Source: Mucilaginibacter sp. (GTDB lineage Bacteria > Bacteroidota > Bacteroidia > Sphingobacteriales > Sphingobacteriaceae). From it: DNA of 64,000 bases. The DNA is taken from contig NZ_JANYGH010000058.1 in the NCBI RefSeq assembly GCF_025362475.1, positions 372,001 to 436,000 of the forward strand, read 5' to 3'. The position numbers and the translations under genes were made by a program. A model generated the notes under the pieces. The model had not been told where the DNA came from. It did not search any database and saw only the letters and a list, made by a program, of their open reading frames with translations. Below are positions 51,908 to 60,403 of the stretch, one piece after another; position 1 is the first letter of the stretch; each line of letters starts with the position of its first letter.

Positions 51908-53407
51908 ATGACTAATAGCGATAAAGTTTCGGGCACAACGGTTGATGTAGTATTAATAGGCGCAGGTATCATGAGCGCTACACTGGGTATGATGCTGAAG
52001 GAGCTACAACCAGATTTGACCATCGAAATTTTTGAACGCCTGGATGTCATCGCCGCAGAAAGTTCGGCCCCGATGAATAATGCCGGCACCGGGCACTCAG
52101 CCTTTTGTGAGCTGAATTACACCCCCGAGCTACCTGATGGTACAGTTGAAATTAAAAAAGCCATCAAAATTGCGGAGCAATTTGAGATAACCAAAGAGTT
52201 CTGGACTTATCTTATCGATCAAAAATACATCGCATCGCCTCAAAGCTTTATCCGCAAGGTGCCGCACATGAGTTTTGTTTGGGGTGCCGATAATGTAAAC
52301 TATCTTAAAAAACGTCAACAAGCCCTTATCAAACATCACTTTTTCAAAGGGATGGAATACTCTGAGGATAAAACCCAGATAAAAAAATGGATTCCCCTGG
52401 TGATGGATGGCCGTGATGAGCAGGAAGAGGTATCCGCTACTTTTATGGATATTGGTACCGATGTAAACTTTGGTAGCCTTACCGGTAGCTTAATAAACAA
52501 CCTTAAACAAAAACCTGGCGTTAACCTGCATCTTAATCATGATGTAACTAACCTTAAACGCAATAAAGATGGCAGCTGGCTGGTTACTGTAAAAGACAAA
52601 ACAGGCGGCGAAAAAAGAAAGTTAAATGCCAAATTTGTATTTGTTGGTGCTGGTGGTGGTGCTTTGCCCCTGCTGCAAAAATCAGGCATCCAAGAGAGTA
52701 AAGGTTTTGGCGGTTTTCCGGTAAGCGGGCAATGGCTGGTGTGTAGTAACCCCGACGTTATAAAGCGCCACGAAGCTAAGGTATATGGTAAAGCATCAGT
52801 AGGCTCGCCGCCAATGTCTGTACCTCACCTGGATACACGTATGATAGATGGCAAACGCGAGTTACTTTTCGGTCCGTATGCAGGTTTTTCAACGCGTTTC
52901 TTAAAAAAGGGTTCATTGCTTGACCTCTTTTGCACTATTAAACCAAATAACATACTACCCCTGCTTGCCGTAGGGCGCGATAACTGGCCTTTAACCAAAT
53001 ACCTCATCAGCCAGGTATTGCAATCGCCTGCAGACAGACTTAAAGCCCTGCAGGAGTACCTGCCAACGGCTAAAGCCGAAGACTGGACGTTGGACATTGC
53101 CGGCCAGCGCGTACAGGTGATCAAGAAAGATGCTAAACATACCGGTGTGCTGGAGTTTGGTACCGAAGTGGTAACATCCGCAGATGGCAGTATTTCAGCA
53201 TTATTAGGAGCTTCTCCGGGCGCTTCAACATCGGTACCAATTATGGTTCACCTTATTGAGCGTTGCTTTAAAATCCATATCAAAACACCCCAATGGCAGG
53301 AAAAGCTAAAGCTAATGATTCCATCGTATGGACAATCGCTGGCTAAGGATGAAGCATTGAGCGTGGCTACGCGCGAGCGCACAAGCAAGGCGTTGGGGTT
53401 AAATTAA
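51908..53407 (+). CDS. mqo: Malate:quinone oxidoreductase
   Basis: 499 residues. FAD-binding GAGIMSATLG near 18-27 and a family motif region (SSAPMNNAGTGHSAFCELNY) near 51-70, plus SPGASTSVPI near 437. Mqo oxidises malate to oxaloacetate and passes electrons to the quinone pool on the cytosolic face of the inner membrane. Length and motifs are normal for the family. The gene stands alone and its end overlaps the stop of the convergent TonB-C gene by 4 bp. Confidence 0.95.
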   Translation: MTNSDKVSGTTVDVVLIGAGIMSATLGMMLKELQPDLTIEIFERLDVIAAESSAPMNNAGTGHSAFCELNYTPELPDGTVEIKKAIKIAEQFEITKEFWTYLIDQKYIASPQSFIRKVPHMSFVWGADNVNYLKKRQQALIKHHFFKGMEYSEDKTQIKKWIPLVMDGRDEQEEVSATFMDIGTDVNFGSLTGSLINNLKQKPGVNLHLNHDVTNLKRNKDGSWLVTVKDKTGGEKRKLNAKFVFVGAGGGALPLLQKSGIQESKGFGGFPVSGQWLVCSNPDVIKRHEAKVYGKASVGSPPMSVPHLDTRMIDGKRELLFGPYAGFSTRFLKKGSLLDLFCTIKPNNILPLLAVGRDNWPLTKYLISQVLQSPADRLKALQEYLPTAKAEDWTLDIAGQRVQVIKKDAKHTGVLEFGTEVVTSADGSISALLGASPGASTSVPIMVHLIERCFKIHIKTPQWQEKLKLMIPSYGQSLAKDEALSVATRERTSKALGLN

Positions 53408-54384
53408 CCGCCTGGCAGGCTAAAATTTATGGGCACAGTATATTGTACACGTACCGGGCGGCCATTTTGAAGGCCGGGTTTCCATGGTGGGCTTAATTTC
53501 AATACACGTATGGCTTCCTCATCCAGCAAGAGGTCAATACTTCTTACAACCCTTATACCCGTTAATGAACCATCTTTTTCTATCACGAAAGTAAGTATAA
53601 CTCTACCTTGTATTTTCCTGGCTTTTGCATCACTGGGATAATGGCTATTTTTCTGTAAAAACTTTGTAAATCCCTGTACACCTCCTTCAAATTCGGGCTG
53701 CATCTCAAAACTGGTGAAGGGATATTTATTCCCTTGCTTATCATAACTGATGCCCGAAATTAACTCGCCCCTGCGGTATTGGCATATGCAATATATGTCA
53801 TCGCTGGGGTAGTACTTCCATTCGCCATCCTCAAGCCCATCAACCACCTCACCTTCCTGGAGCAAAGTTTTATAGTCCGATATCAACTTTATCCACCAAC
53901 CGTTGCCGTTTTCGGCCAATACCTTGCCGGTTGAATCATTACAGGAGGCCAGTACCAGCTGTCCTTGGTAATATTTACCGGTTTCATAAATCTTTCCATT
54001 GGTATAATAAGCGATGGCATCGCCCTCCCTTCTGCCATTTTTATAACTACAAATGATCTTTTTTTGCCCGCTAGGGTAAAACTCAATGCATGAGCCTTCT
54101 AAATCGGCTGTGAATTTGCCCATCACCAACGTACCAATCAATTTAGGTTTTCCGTTTAAATAATAATCTGTAACCGGGAAAAGATTGCTGCCTGCGCTGG
54201 TATCAGGCTTTGTAATTCTGCGGATAAAATCGGCGCTATCCTTGTTTTCAATTGGTGTCACTCTTATCATCTCATAACCAACGTACATGTTGCGCATATA
54301 TGATATTATGGTATCCTGCTGGGCTCTTACCTGACCAGCATAAAAAAGTGTTATTAATAAAAACAAGCTGGTAATTTTACGCAT
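53404..54384 (-). CDS. Secreted MORN-repeat protein with a TonB C-terminal domain
   Basis: 326 residues. The N-terminus MRKITSLFLLITLFYAGQVRAQ is a cleavable signal peptide and not the uncleaved anchor of a true TonB. The middle has MORN_2-type repeats (YPSGQKKIICSYKNGRREGD, YYTNGKIYETGKYYQGQ, SDDIYCICQYRRGELI). The C-terminus (about 235-326) is a TonB-C domain: KIQGRVILTFVIEKDGSL ... AIRVLKLSPPWKPG ... RVQYTVPINF. Without a cytosolic anchor it cannot simply couple to ExbB/D; it may bind a partner in the periplasm. A decayed TonB-C gene lies next upstream. Confidence 0.85.
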   Translation of the reverse strand: MRKITSLFLLITLFYAGQVRAQQDTIISYMRNMYVGYEMIRVTPIENKDSADFIRRITKPDTSAGSNLFPVTDYYLNGKPKLIGTLVMGKFTADLEGSCIEFYPSGQKKIICSYKNGRREGDAIAYYTNGKIYETGKYYQGQLVLASCNDSTGKVLAENGNGWWIKLISDYKTLLQEGEVVDGLEDGEWKYYPSDDIYCICQYRRGELISGISYDKQGNKYPFTSFEMQPEFEGGVQGFTKFLQKNSHYPSDAKARKIQGRVILTFVIEKDGSLTGIRVVRSIDLLLDEEAIRVLKLSPPWKPGLQNGRPVRVQYTVPINFSLPGG

Positions 54385-54434
54385 GGGGTTAGAAACGAAT
54401 TAAATTTAACGAGTCAATTGTTTAGGTGCCATAT

Positions 54435-54629
54435 TTAATAACCGTCTGCTAATACAAAATTTACAGGCACTTGATATAAAAACTTTGTGGGGATGCCGTA
54501 TGAGCGGCTGGGAACCCAGACAGGCGAATGCGCCATTACATTTAAAGCTTCGTTATCAATACTCGGATATACATGTCTGGTTACTCTGGTAAATACAATA
54601 AAGGTGATTAAGGCAAATATAAATTTCTT
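54435..54629 (-). pseudogene. Remnant of a TonB C-terminal domain gene
   Basis: The leftward frame from 54629 to the TAA at 54435 encodes 64 residues without a start codon, preceded by a stop. It aligns with the last part of the TonB-C domain of the neighbour: IDNEALNVMAHSPVWVP against LDEEAIRVLKLSPPWKP, then YQVPVNF against YTVPINF. The N-terminal half of the domain and the rest of the gene are gone. It lies between the intact TonB-C gene and the M1 peptidase gene, apparently a relic of tandem duplication. Confidence 0.75.
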
Positions 54630-54631
54630 CT

Positions 54632-54668
54632 AAAAATAAAAAGGGCGCCGATATTAAATATGGCGCCC
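54632..54668 (-). terminator. Rho-independent terminator of the M1 peptidase gene
   Basis: GGGCGCC (54643-54649) and GGCGCCC (54662-54668) form a perfect stem around a 12-nt loop. On the leftward strand it is followed by TTTTTATTTTTAG. It lies 26 bp after the M1 stop codon. Confidence 0.93.
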
Positions 54669-54694
54669 TAAATATAAAAATATTGATGAGATTA

Positions 54695-57298
54695 TTACTG
54701 AAATGATACCGCCGGCATATTGCTGTTCACCGCGGTTTCTTTAACCTTAAAATCGGCAGGGTGGCCCAGCACAACTGTTTTTATAACAAACGGGATCTTC
54801 ACCCCTCCGTTTATGCCTTCATAATTACTCCATTCGATGATGGAATTTACCGGCCCATCTACTACCTGCTTCACTTTCAACCCGGTTTTTTGATCATAAA
54901 AATTCCTGATCACAGCACCATCAGCAATGTTTACATCAATTTCATAAGCCATCTCATTATTTACAACCTTAAGGGTTGAATCAAGCACCATGGTATTTCC
55001 ATACTTTTCGTAGTCCAGTTCGGGGAATGGTCTGCTTTTTTCTTTCACCAGTTTTTTTGCCACGTCATCTAACGGAACATCATGGTTTACCTGCTGCACA
55101 CTTATATTATTATCATTTACCAAAATATGGCTCAGTACCAGGTTACTGTATGATGGTACCGTAATTTGCTGAAAAAACATCCCCGGTGTACGATACCTGG
55201 TAACCATTTGCACTTCAGAACCCTGTACACTTGCCGTTGATGAAATTTGCAGGTCCTTTATATTTTTTAGTTTATCAACACCACCAATGGCCTCCAGGTA
55301 GTTTTTAATAACGCTCGCGGTAGTTACCCCTTTTGGTACAGGCAAGCCACTAAAGGAATTGTTTTCCGTGTTTACATCCGGCAGCTTATGATCAGGATCA
55401 ATGGTTGCCACAGTTATTTTCGAGGTTGATTTATAAGGGAATGTCCATACGCTGCCACGTTGCCAAATTTCGGCAGGGAGTTTTACTATAGCTGTTTTGC
55501 CGTTTTCTTCTTTTATGCTAATAGTAACAGGCAAAGCCATTTCTTCCAAATTCTCAATGGTGATAAACGCCCCTTTGGTGGCATCGCCATTAGGATAGTT
55601 AATGGCGGTAATACCCTGATCAAGCTTCCAGGTGGTAAAAAACCACTCATTCCAAAACCAGCTCAGGTCTTCGCCGGCGGCATTATCCATGGTATGGAAA
55701 AAATCCCAGGGCGTTGGGTGTTTAAAGGCCCAGCGTTTAATATACGTACGAAAAGCATAATCAAATCGCTGCTCGCCCAGGATCTGCTCGCGCAAAATCG
55801 TTAAACCCAAAGCTGGTTTTTCATAGGCTGCTACGCCCAAAAAGTTTTCCTGTAATACATCAGGAATAGTCATAATTGGCTCCGCATCGGCACTAAACAA
55901 ACCCGACGCTGCCTTTTGCTGATCGGTAACCTGGTAATATTCGCCTTTATTAAACGTGCGGGTATCCACATCGTTTAAAAACGTGTTAAAGCCTTCGTCC
56001 ATCCAGGCATATTTACGCTCGTTTGAGCCTACAATCATCGGGAACCAGTTGTGCCCAAACTCATGGTTGGTAACCTCCCATAAACTGCCGGCTTTATTTT
56101 CAGATCCGCAGAAAACAATACCGGGGTACTCCATACCACCCACCGTACCGGCAACATTGGTTGCCACAGGGTAGGTATACTCAAACCATTGGTTTGAATA
56201 TAGTTCAATAGCCGCTTTTACGTACTCTGTCGACCGGCTCCAGGCATCATTACCTTTTGCCTCAACCGGGTACACAGATTGCGCCAGGGCTTTTTTGCCG
56301 CTGGGCAGGTTAATGCGCGCGGCATCCCATATAAATGCTTTTGAAGCTGCCCAGGCTATATCACGGGCATTTTTGCAGGCAAAGTGCCAGGTTAGCGTTG
56401 GCTTTTTAGGATAATCGTTATTATGCAAAATATCAGCCTCATCCCTTATCATTACCGTTTTATCGCTATTGCGGGCAGCTGCAAGCCGGGTAACAGTTAA
56501 CGGCGAATAAACCTCCGCAGGATTAAGCAACTCGCCAGATCCGGTTATTACTAAACTTGCCGGCGCGGTAATGGTATAATCAAAATTGCCATACTCCAGG
56601 TAAAACTCACCTGCACCAAGATATGGTAAGGTGTTCCATCCGGCTACATCATCATAAACCTCCATTCGTGGGTACCATTGCGCCATTTCATAAATCCACC
56701 CGTTTTTGGTTTGCAGGCGGCCCATACGGTCGGTACCATATTTGGGGATCTCAAAACCATATTCAATTTTTAGTTGCAGCTTGCCGCCCGCCGCTTTTAA
56801 CGAATCTTTGAGCTTTATCTGCAGGCGTGTATCAGTTACTAAATAATCAGCCTTTATGGTTTTGCCGTTTTTAATGATATAGATAGCTTTTATTTCATCG
56901 CCCTTGGTATAGGTTTTGTTGGCGAAACGGCCACCGCTCACATTACTGGTAGCCTCGGCCCTTGAATCTTCGCGGTAAATATTTTGATCGTCCTGCAGCC
57001 ACAAAAATGTTAGCGCATCGGGACTGTTATTGGTATAACTGATAACAACGGTGCCATCAATCCGTTGCTTTGCAGTATCTAATGTAACATTCAATTTATA
57101 ATCAGCCCGGTTTTGCCAGTACTTTGCGCCGGGCGCCCCACCCGCGTTCCTGAATTCGTTGCCTTTTTCGGGATAAAATAAAGGATTAAACACTTTATGC
57201 TGATCGTACTTTGCACTCTGCTGATCGCCATTTTGCGCATAGCTTAAGGCCGAATAAGTACACAAAAGCACAAAGAGAATTGCTTTATTCAATTTCAT
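54695..57298 (-). CDS. Secreted M1-family aminopeptidase
   Basis: 867 residues from the ATG at 57298; the in-frame TTG at 57334 is not preferred since the signal peptide (MKLNKAILFVLLCTYSALSYAQ) follows the ATG. The gluzincin site is HEFGH at 412-416 with Glu435 (WMDEGFN). The exopeptidase motif reads GGMEY at 387-391, as in the LTA4H-like branch. A long beta-rich N-terminal domain and a C-terminal region after about 640 complete it. It cuts N-terminal residues from peptides in the periplasm. Behind it comes a strong terminator. Confidence 0.93.
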   Translation of the reverse strand: MKLNKAILFVLLCTYSALSYAQNGDQQSAKYDQHKVFNPLFYPEKGNEFRNAGGAPGAKYWQNRADYKLNVTLDTAKQRIDGTVVISYTNNSPDALTFLWLQDDQNIYREDSRAEATSNVSGGRFANKTYTKGDEIKAIYIIKNGKTIKADYLVTDTRLQIKLKDSLKAAGGKLQLKIEYGFEIPKYGTDRMGRLQTKNGWIYEMAQWYPRMEVYDDVAGWNTLPYLGAGEFYLEYGNFDYTITAPASLVITGSGELLNPAEVYSPLTVTRLAAARNSDKTVMIRDEADILHNNDYPKKPTLTWHFACKNARDIAWAASKAFIWDAARINLPSGKKALAQSVYPVEAKGNDAWSRSTEYVKAAIELYSNQWFEYTYPVATNVAGTVGGMEYPGIVFCGSENKAGSLWEVTNHEFGHNWFPMIVGSNERKYAWMDEGFNTFLNDVDTRTFNKGEYYQVTDQQKAASGLFSADAEPIMTIPDVLQENFLGVAAYEKPALGLTILREQILGEQRFDYAFRTYIKRWAFKHPTPWDFFHTMDNAAGEDLSWFWNEWFFTTWKLDQGITAINYPNGDATKGAFITIENLEEMALPVTISIKEENGKTAIVKLPAEIWQRGSVWTFPYKSTSKITVATIDPDHKLPDVNTENNSFSGLPVPKGVTTASVIKNYLEAIGGVDKLKNIKDLQISSTASVQGSEVQMVTRYRTPGMFFQQITVPSYSNLVLSHILVNDNNISVQQVNHDVPLDDVAKKLVKEKSRPFPELDYEKYGNTMVLDSTLKVVNNEMAYEIDVNIADGAVIRNFYDQKTGLKVKQVVDGPVNSIIEWSNYEGINGGVKIPFVIKTVVLGHPADFKVKETAVNSNMPAVSFQ

Positions 57299-57459
57299 AA
57301 GGGTTTTATTTATAGTGATGGGCAAGTTATACAAATATTTTCAAGTGCTTTTAACGTAATTGAGACTTTACATAGTATAGTTAGGATGTTAAAGAACGTT
57401 AAATACCAACAGTATCATCTACCTTAAAAATCATTATACAAACCATTACCTATTTTTTA

Positions 57460-57467
57460 TATTTTTG
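57460..57467 (+). promoter_or_regulatory. Candidate -7 promoter element for the glycosyltransferase-GH3 block
   Basis: TATTTTTG fits TAnnTTTG. It lies 51 nt upstream of the ATG of the first glycosyltransferase, and the preceding region is AT-rich. Confidence 0.4.
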
Positions 57468-57518
57468 CGGATGATTGCGGGCAAACATTATTTTAGCCCA
57501 ACGTCGCATCCCGAATAA

Positions 57519-58469
57519 ATGGATATATCAGTAGTAGTACCGCTTTATGACGAAATTGAATCATTGCCCGAGCTTACCTCTTGGATAAGCCGCGTAATGG
57601 ACGACAACCGTTTTACTTATGAGATCATATTGATTGATGACGGCAGTAAGGATGGTTCCTGGGAAATGATCAGGAAATTAAAGCTAAACAATCCCTTTAT
57701 AAAAGGGATAAAATTCAGGCGTAATTATGGCAAGTCTGCCGCTTTAAATATGGGCTTCGCAGCTACCCGTGGGGATGTTGTGATTACCATGGATGCCGAC
57801 CTGCAAGACAGCCCGGATGAGATCCCGGAGCTATATCGCCGTATTGTTGAAGAAAAATACGATCTGATATCGGGCTGGAAAGCTAAACGTTACGACCCGC
57901 TCAGCAAAACTATCCCGACAAAATTATTTAACGCCGCCACCAGGAAAATGAGCGGCATAGATAATTTGCATGATTTTAACTGTGGTTTAAAAGCTTATCG
58001 CAGCACCGTTGTTAAAAATATAGAAGTTTATGGCGAAATGCACCGCTATATACCTGTATTGGCCAAATGGGCTGGTTTCACCAAAATTGGAGAGCAGGTT
58101 GTTGAGCACCGGGCACGTAAATACGGCAAGACAAAATTTGGCATGAGCCGATTTGTTAACGGCTTTCTTGATCTGCTATCTATATTTTTTGTAGGTAAGT
58201 TTGGCAAACGCCCCATGCACTTTTTTGGCACCCTGGGAACATTGAGTTTTTTTACCGGGTTGGTAATAGCTATCTGGATGATCGCTGATAAACTTTACCT
58301 AATCGCGCACAACGAAAAGTACAGAGATGTGACCTCGAGCCCCATGTTCTACATAGCGCTTGTTGCCATAATTTTAGGCTCTCAACTATTTTTAACCGGC
58401 TTTGTTGCCGAACTGGTTTCCCGTAATTCAAGTGAACGTAATCATTACCAGGTAGAGGAGACGATTTGA
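57519..58469 (+). CDS. GtrB/DPM-like family 2 glycosyltransferase with membrane anchor
   Basis: 316 residues. GT-A domain with VVVPLYDEIESLPEL at the start, DDGSKDGSWEM near 42-52, the DxD motif in MDADLQD near 90-96, and FRRNYGKSAALNMGF near 69. Two membrane helices lie at about 232-256 and 272-298. This plan is that of polyisoprenyl-phosphate glycosyltransferases (GtrB, ArnC, DPM1-type), which load a sugar onto undecaprenyl phosphate on the cytosolic leaflet. It leads a same-direction group with a second GT2, a membrane protein and a GH3-like enzyme, though a repeat lies before the second. Confidence 0.93.
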   Translation: MDISVVVPLYDEIESLPELTSWISRVMDDNRFTYEIILIDDGSKDGSWEMIRKLKLNNPFIKGIKFRRNYGKSAALNMGFAATRGDVVITMDADLQDSPDEIPELYRRIVEEKYDLISGWKAKRYDPLSKTIPTKLFNAATRKMSGIDNLHDFNCGLKAYRSTVVKNIEVYGEMHRYIPVLAKWAGFTKIGEQVVEHRARKYGKTKFGMSRFVNGFLDLLSIFFVGKFGKRPMHFFGTLGTLSFFTGLVIAIWMIADKLYLIAHNEKYRDVTSSPMFYIALVAIILGSQLFLTGFVAELVSRNSSERNHYQVEETI

Positions 58470-58644
58470 TGTACAAATTTCGGATGTGCAGATATGCAGA
58501 TGCGAATTGTTTAATGTGAGGGTGAAAAATTGTATAATGATTAACCTTATGAGCACATCAAAAAATCAAACAAAATTTAAGATCAAAAAAATCATAAAAT
58601 CCGCAGCTTCATCGGCACATTTGAAATCTGCGCATTTGCACATC
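58468..58644. repeat. Iterated inverted repeat, GATGTGCAGAT unit (family C)
   Basis: Left arm 58468-58509 contains GATGTGCAGATATGCAGATG; right arm 58613-58644 contains the reverse complements AAATCTGCGCATTTGCACATC. The spacer is about 100 bases. It fills the gap between two glycosyltransferase genes, overlapping the stop codon of the first. The plan matches families A and B, with a different unit. Confidence 0.75.
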
Positions 58645-58651
58645 TAACAGT

Positions 58652-59620
58652 ATGTTTTTTTCCATCATCATTCCACTATATAACCGCCCGCAGGAGATCA
58701 AAGAACTGCTGGATACCCTCGTACTGCAAACGTACCGGGACTTTGAGGTTTTGGTGATAGAGGATGGTTCTGTTAACGATGCAGAGGCTATTGTAAACAG
58801 TTTTACCGATAAACTTGATGTTAGGTACTTTAAAAAAGCAAACGAAGGCCAGGGCTTTACCCGCAACTTTGGTTTTGAAAGGGCCAAAGGCGAGTACTTT
58901 ATCATATTCGATTCGGATTGCCTGATCCCCGCCGATTACCTGGACATAGTGAACAGCTCTTTAGCCGCAAATTACCTGGATGCTTACGGCGGGCCAGATG
59001 GCGCACACGCTTCATTTACGCCAACGCAAAAAGCCATAAGCTACTCCATGACCTCCCCTTTTACTACCGGCGGCATACGTGGTAATAAAAAAGGAATTGG
59101 GCAGTTTCACCCGCGCAGCTTTAATATGGGCGTATCAAGACAGGTATGGGAAAAGGCAGGCGGGTTTATCATAACGCGTCTTGGCGAGGATATTGAGTAT
59201 AGCATCCGCATTCATTCTATGGGTTTCAAGATCGGGCTGATACCTGATGCTATTGTTTTTCATAAAAGGCGAACCAATTTTATCCAGTTTTTTAAACAAC
59301 TACATTTTTTTGGCCGGGCCCGGATCAACATTTATAAATTTTTCCCACGGGAATTAAAGGCAGTTCATTTCTTCCCGGCAGCCTTTACACTTTTCATTCT
59401 TTTCACCCTCATTTTCAACCTGCTTGGCTGGCAAATAGCCCAATTGGGGAACTTTATACTGGCTATTATCATTTTGTTAATATTTTTTCACGCTTGGTGG
59501 AAAAACAGATCGGCAAAAATCGCATTTTTGAGCATTATAGCTGCCTTCACTCAACTTACGGCCTACGGAATAGGATTTATGCAGGATTTTTGGAAGCGGG
59601 TAATTTTTAACAGATCATAA
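58652..59620 (+). CDS. Family 2 glycosyltransferase with C-terminal membrane helices
   Basis: 322 residues. GT-A domain with SIIIPLYNRPQEIKELLDTL at the start, EDGSVNDAE near 36-44, and FDSDC near 89-93 as the DxD site. Two hydrophobic helices are at about 246-275 and 280-300. The N-terminal half resembles envelope glycosyltransferases; donor and acceptor unknown. It lies 7 bp downstream of the family C repeat and 6 bp before the membrane-protein gene, so the next two genes are very probably cotranscribed with it. Confidence 0.92.
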   Translation: MFFSIIIPLYNRPQEIKELLDTLVLQTYRDFEVLVIEDGSVNDAEAIVNSFTDKLDVRYFKKANEGQGFTRNFGFERAKGEYFIIFDSDCLIPADYLDIVNSSLAANYLDAYGGPDGAHASFTPTQKAISYSMTSPFTTGGIRGNKKGIGQFHPRSFNMGVSRQVWEKAGGFIITRLGEDIEYSIRIHSMGFKIGLIPDAIVFHKRRTNFIQFFKQLHFFGRARINIYKFFPRELKAVHFFPAAFTLFILFTLIFNLLGWQIAQLGNFILAIIILLIFFHAWWKNRSAKIAFLSIIAAFTQLTAYGIGFMQDFWKRVIFNRS

Positions 59621-59626
59621 CCACCT

Positions 59627-60400
59627 ATGTACCACTCATTTTCTGTTGCAGAAACCATTAAAACTGCATGGAATATTTTAAAGAAAAATTTCGTTCCACT
59701 TATAGTGTACTCGGTTCTATCGTTGTTCATTAATGAGGTGGTTGATTTTTTCAAAACTTTTTTTCTTATAGGTGATTATGTAACCAAATTCATTTTCATA
59801 TTTATACAGTTGGTTATACAATGTTATATTGGTTTAAGCTTTTATAAACTCATATTAACCCTTATGGATAGGCAGTATTATGAGTTTGAGCTTAAAGACA
59901 TATTGCCTTCATTTAAAATGACTTTCAACTTTGTAATAATAGGATTGATTACCGGTGTGTTTATCCTCATATTATCATTGATATATTTTTTTGCAGATAG
60001 GGTTTTAGGCATTTCGAGCATCATTGAAGTAGTGGAATTATTGCTTATTCTTTATATCAGCTTGCGCAGCATTTTTTGCATTTGTTTTATTGTTGATGAT
60101 GACTCGGCCCCAATAGAATCATTAAAACAAAGCTTCGAAATCACTAAGGATAATTTCTTTAAAACACTTGGCATTTTTGCTATTATAATTTCTATTCTGG
60201 TAGTAACCCTTATACCACTTGTAGCTGTAATAAGTTTATTTGGGCTTGATGAGGGCAAACGGGACTTTATATTTCGCCTCGCTTCTTATTGCTGGGTGCT
60301 TTTAACTTTTCCTTTTATACAGGTAATAATTATGGTAACCTACCGTAAATTAGTTTACAGCCACAAGGATGTTGATGATGATATTGCCGAAACCAATTAA
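59627..60400 (+). CDS. Membrane protein of unknown function
   Basis: 257 residues with about six hydrophobic segments and short polar loops. The opening HSFSVAETIKTAWNILKKNFVPLIVYSVLS resembles the YciC/DUF975-like integral membrane families, whose roles are unknown. A cytosolic acidic end (KDVDDDIAETN) follows. It begins 6 bp after the glycosyltransferase and ends 3 bp before the GH3-like gene, so it is an inseparable part of the operon. Possibly a membrane partner for the neighbouring enzymes, but this is a guess. Confidence 0.7.
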   Translation: MYHSFSVAETIKTAWNILKKNFVPLIVYSVLSLFINEVVDFFKTFFLIGDYVTKFIFIFIQLVIQCYIGLSFYKLILTLMDRQYYEFELKDILPSFKMTFNFVIIGLITGVFILILSLIYFFADRVLGISSIIEVVELLLILYISLRSIFCICFIVDDDSAPIESLKQSFEITKDNFFKTLGIFAIIISILVVTLIPLVAVISLFGLDEGKRDFIFRLASYCWVLLTFPFIQVIIMVTYRKLVYSHKDVDDDIAETN

Positions 60401-60403
60401 ACA

